Positions 6,230 to 6,542 of a stretch of 6,542 nucleotides of DNA are shown piece by piece. The number at the start of each line of letters is the position of its first letter. Position 1 is the first letter of the stretch. Made by a program: the position numbers and the translations under genes. The DNA is from Acidimicrobiia bacterium UBA4744 (GTDB taxonomy: Bacteria; Actinomycetota; Acidimicrobiia; Spongiisociales; UBA4744): contig DHIO01000003.1 of the NCBI GenBank assembly GCA_002403855.1, forward strand, positions 57,147-63,688. The letters are read 5' to 3'. Below the pieces are notes generated by a model. The model made no database searches, had not been told where the DNA came from, and saw nothing but the letters and a program-made list of their open reading frames with translations.

Positions 6230-6466
6230 TTCAAGTCTGCGCTCGTTTGGGTTTGGAGATCAGCGTGCTTTAGGCACTATGTGACGGGCCGTTCGACCTT
6301 CGCCTACCACGCTAGCGCAGTCGGGGGCAGGTCGAAGACGCGGGCCGCGGAGCCTGGCGCGGTTGACCGACACTGGGACTCCTGGGTCCGGGACACGGCG
6401 TGTCTCATTGAAGCTCATCGGTCCGTCCGAGGGTTCGGCGCTTCCTGGTACGCTATCCCACCGCTC
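6230..6466. other. Intergenic region between the ATPase operon and tRNA-Val
   Basis: There is no convincing gene in these 237 bases. The two neighbours diverge, so the region should hold both promoters. On the minus strand CATAGT (6276-6281), about 60 bases before the start of D, is a possible -10 box, but I see no good -35 at standard spacing. On the plus strand TACGCT (6449-6454), 12 bases before the tRNA, fits a TAnnnT -10 box, again without a clear -35. Structure present: an inverted repeat TTCGACC (6292-6298) / GGTCGAA (6330-6336) enclosing the palindrome CGCTAGCG (6310-6317). There are also two small adjacent hairpins, GGAC/GTCC (6376-6389) and GGGACAC/GTGTCTC (6390-6406). None has a T-run, so they do not look like intrinsic terminators. 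The promoter boxes are suggestions only. Confidence 0.4.
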
Positions 6467-6542
6467 GGGCGTTTAGCTCAGTTGGGAGAGCGCTGCCCTT
6501 ACAAGGCAGAGGTCGGCGGTTCGAGCCCGTCAACGCCCACCA
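6467..6542 (+). tRNA. tRNA-Val (anticodon UAC)
   Basis: A complete 76-base cloverleaf can be folded by eye. The acceptor stem GGGCGTT (6467-6473) pairs fully with AACGCCC (6532-6538). The D stem is GCTC/GAGC (6476-6479 with 6488-6491), around a loop containing GG. The anticodon stem CTGCC/GGCAG (6493-6497 with 6505-6509) encloses the loop CTTACAA, with the anticodon TAC at 6500-6502, which reads valine GUA codons and, by wobble, others. The T stem GGCGG/CCGTC (one G-U pair) closes the loop TTCGAGC. The discriminator base is A6539, and the CCA end is encoded and coincides with the window edge. It is transcribed away from the ATPase operon. More tRNAs could follow beyond the edge. Confidence 0.97.

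Noticed and set aside
6376..6406. Two adjacent small hairpins as a transcription terminator
   Set aside because: There is no T-run on either strand after the stems, and no gene ends here on either strand, since both neighbours read away from the region.
1..6542. Mobile element, CRISPR array or defence system
   Set aside because: I saw no direct repeats, terminal inverted repeats, transposase or integrase fragments. The tRNA is complete but no integrase lies beside it in the window. All coding space is taken by ATPase subunits.

Overview
The window holds most of one operon for a bacterial rotary V/A-type ATPase (the Thermus-like 'V-type' ATP synthase/ATPase), all on the minus strand. At the far right edge there is a plus-strand tRNA-Val. 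The DNA is GC-rich, with third codon positions strongly G/C and some GTG starts. The subunit sequences resemble those of Thermus-type enzymes rather than an F-type ATP synthase. This fits a high-GC bacterium (actinobacterial, Chloroflexota or a similar deep lineage), but nothing here fixes the phylum.

Layout, read in the direction of transcription (right to left): subunit D (central shaft), subunit G/H-like (peripheral stalk coiled coil), subunit I (membrane stator, the a-subunit counterpart), subunit K (proteolipid c), subunit E (peripheral stalk), subunit C (d-type funnel between shaft and c-ring), subunit F (central shaft), and subunit A (catalytic), which runs off the left edge after 356 residues. 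Subunit B, needed to complete the A3B3 head, is not in the window and is expected just beyond the left edge. The only stretch without a gene is 6230-6466, between subunit D and the tRNA. It should carry the operon promoter on the minus strand and the tRNA promoter on the plus strand.

The eight genes are extremely tightly packed. Five junctions overlap by 1 or 4 bases (ATGA, GTGA, TGATG), and the remaining two gaps are 3 and 14 bases. Most Shine-Dalgarno sequences lie inside the last codons of the preceding gene. Together the genes encode the rotor (D, F, C and the K ring), the stator (I, E, G) and the catalytic head (A, with B outside), so the enzyme couples ion flow through I/K to ATP turnover in A/B. 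The main departure from the Thermus-type order G-I-K-E-C-F-A-B-D is that D sits at the front of the operon instead of after B. I see no unknown system here; the window is a conserved energy-conversion operon with an altered gene order.
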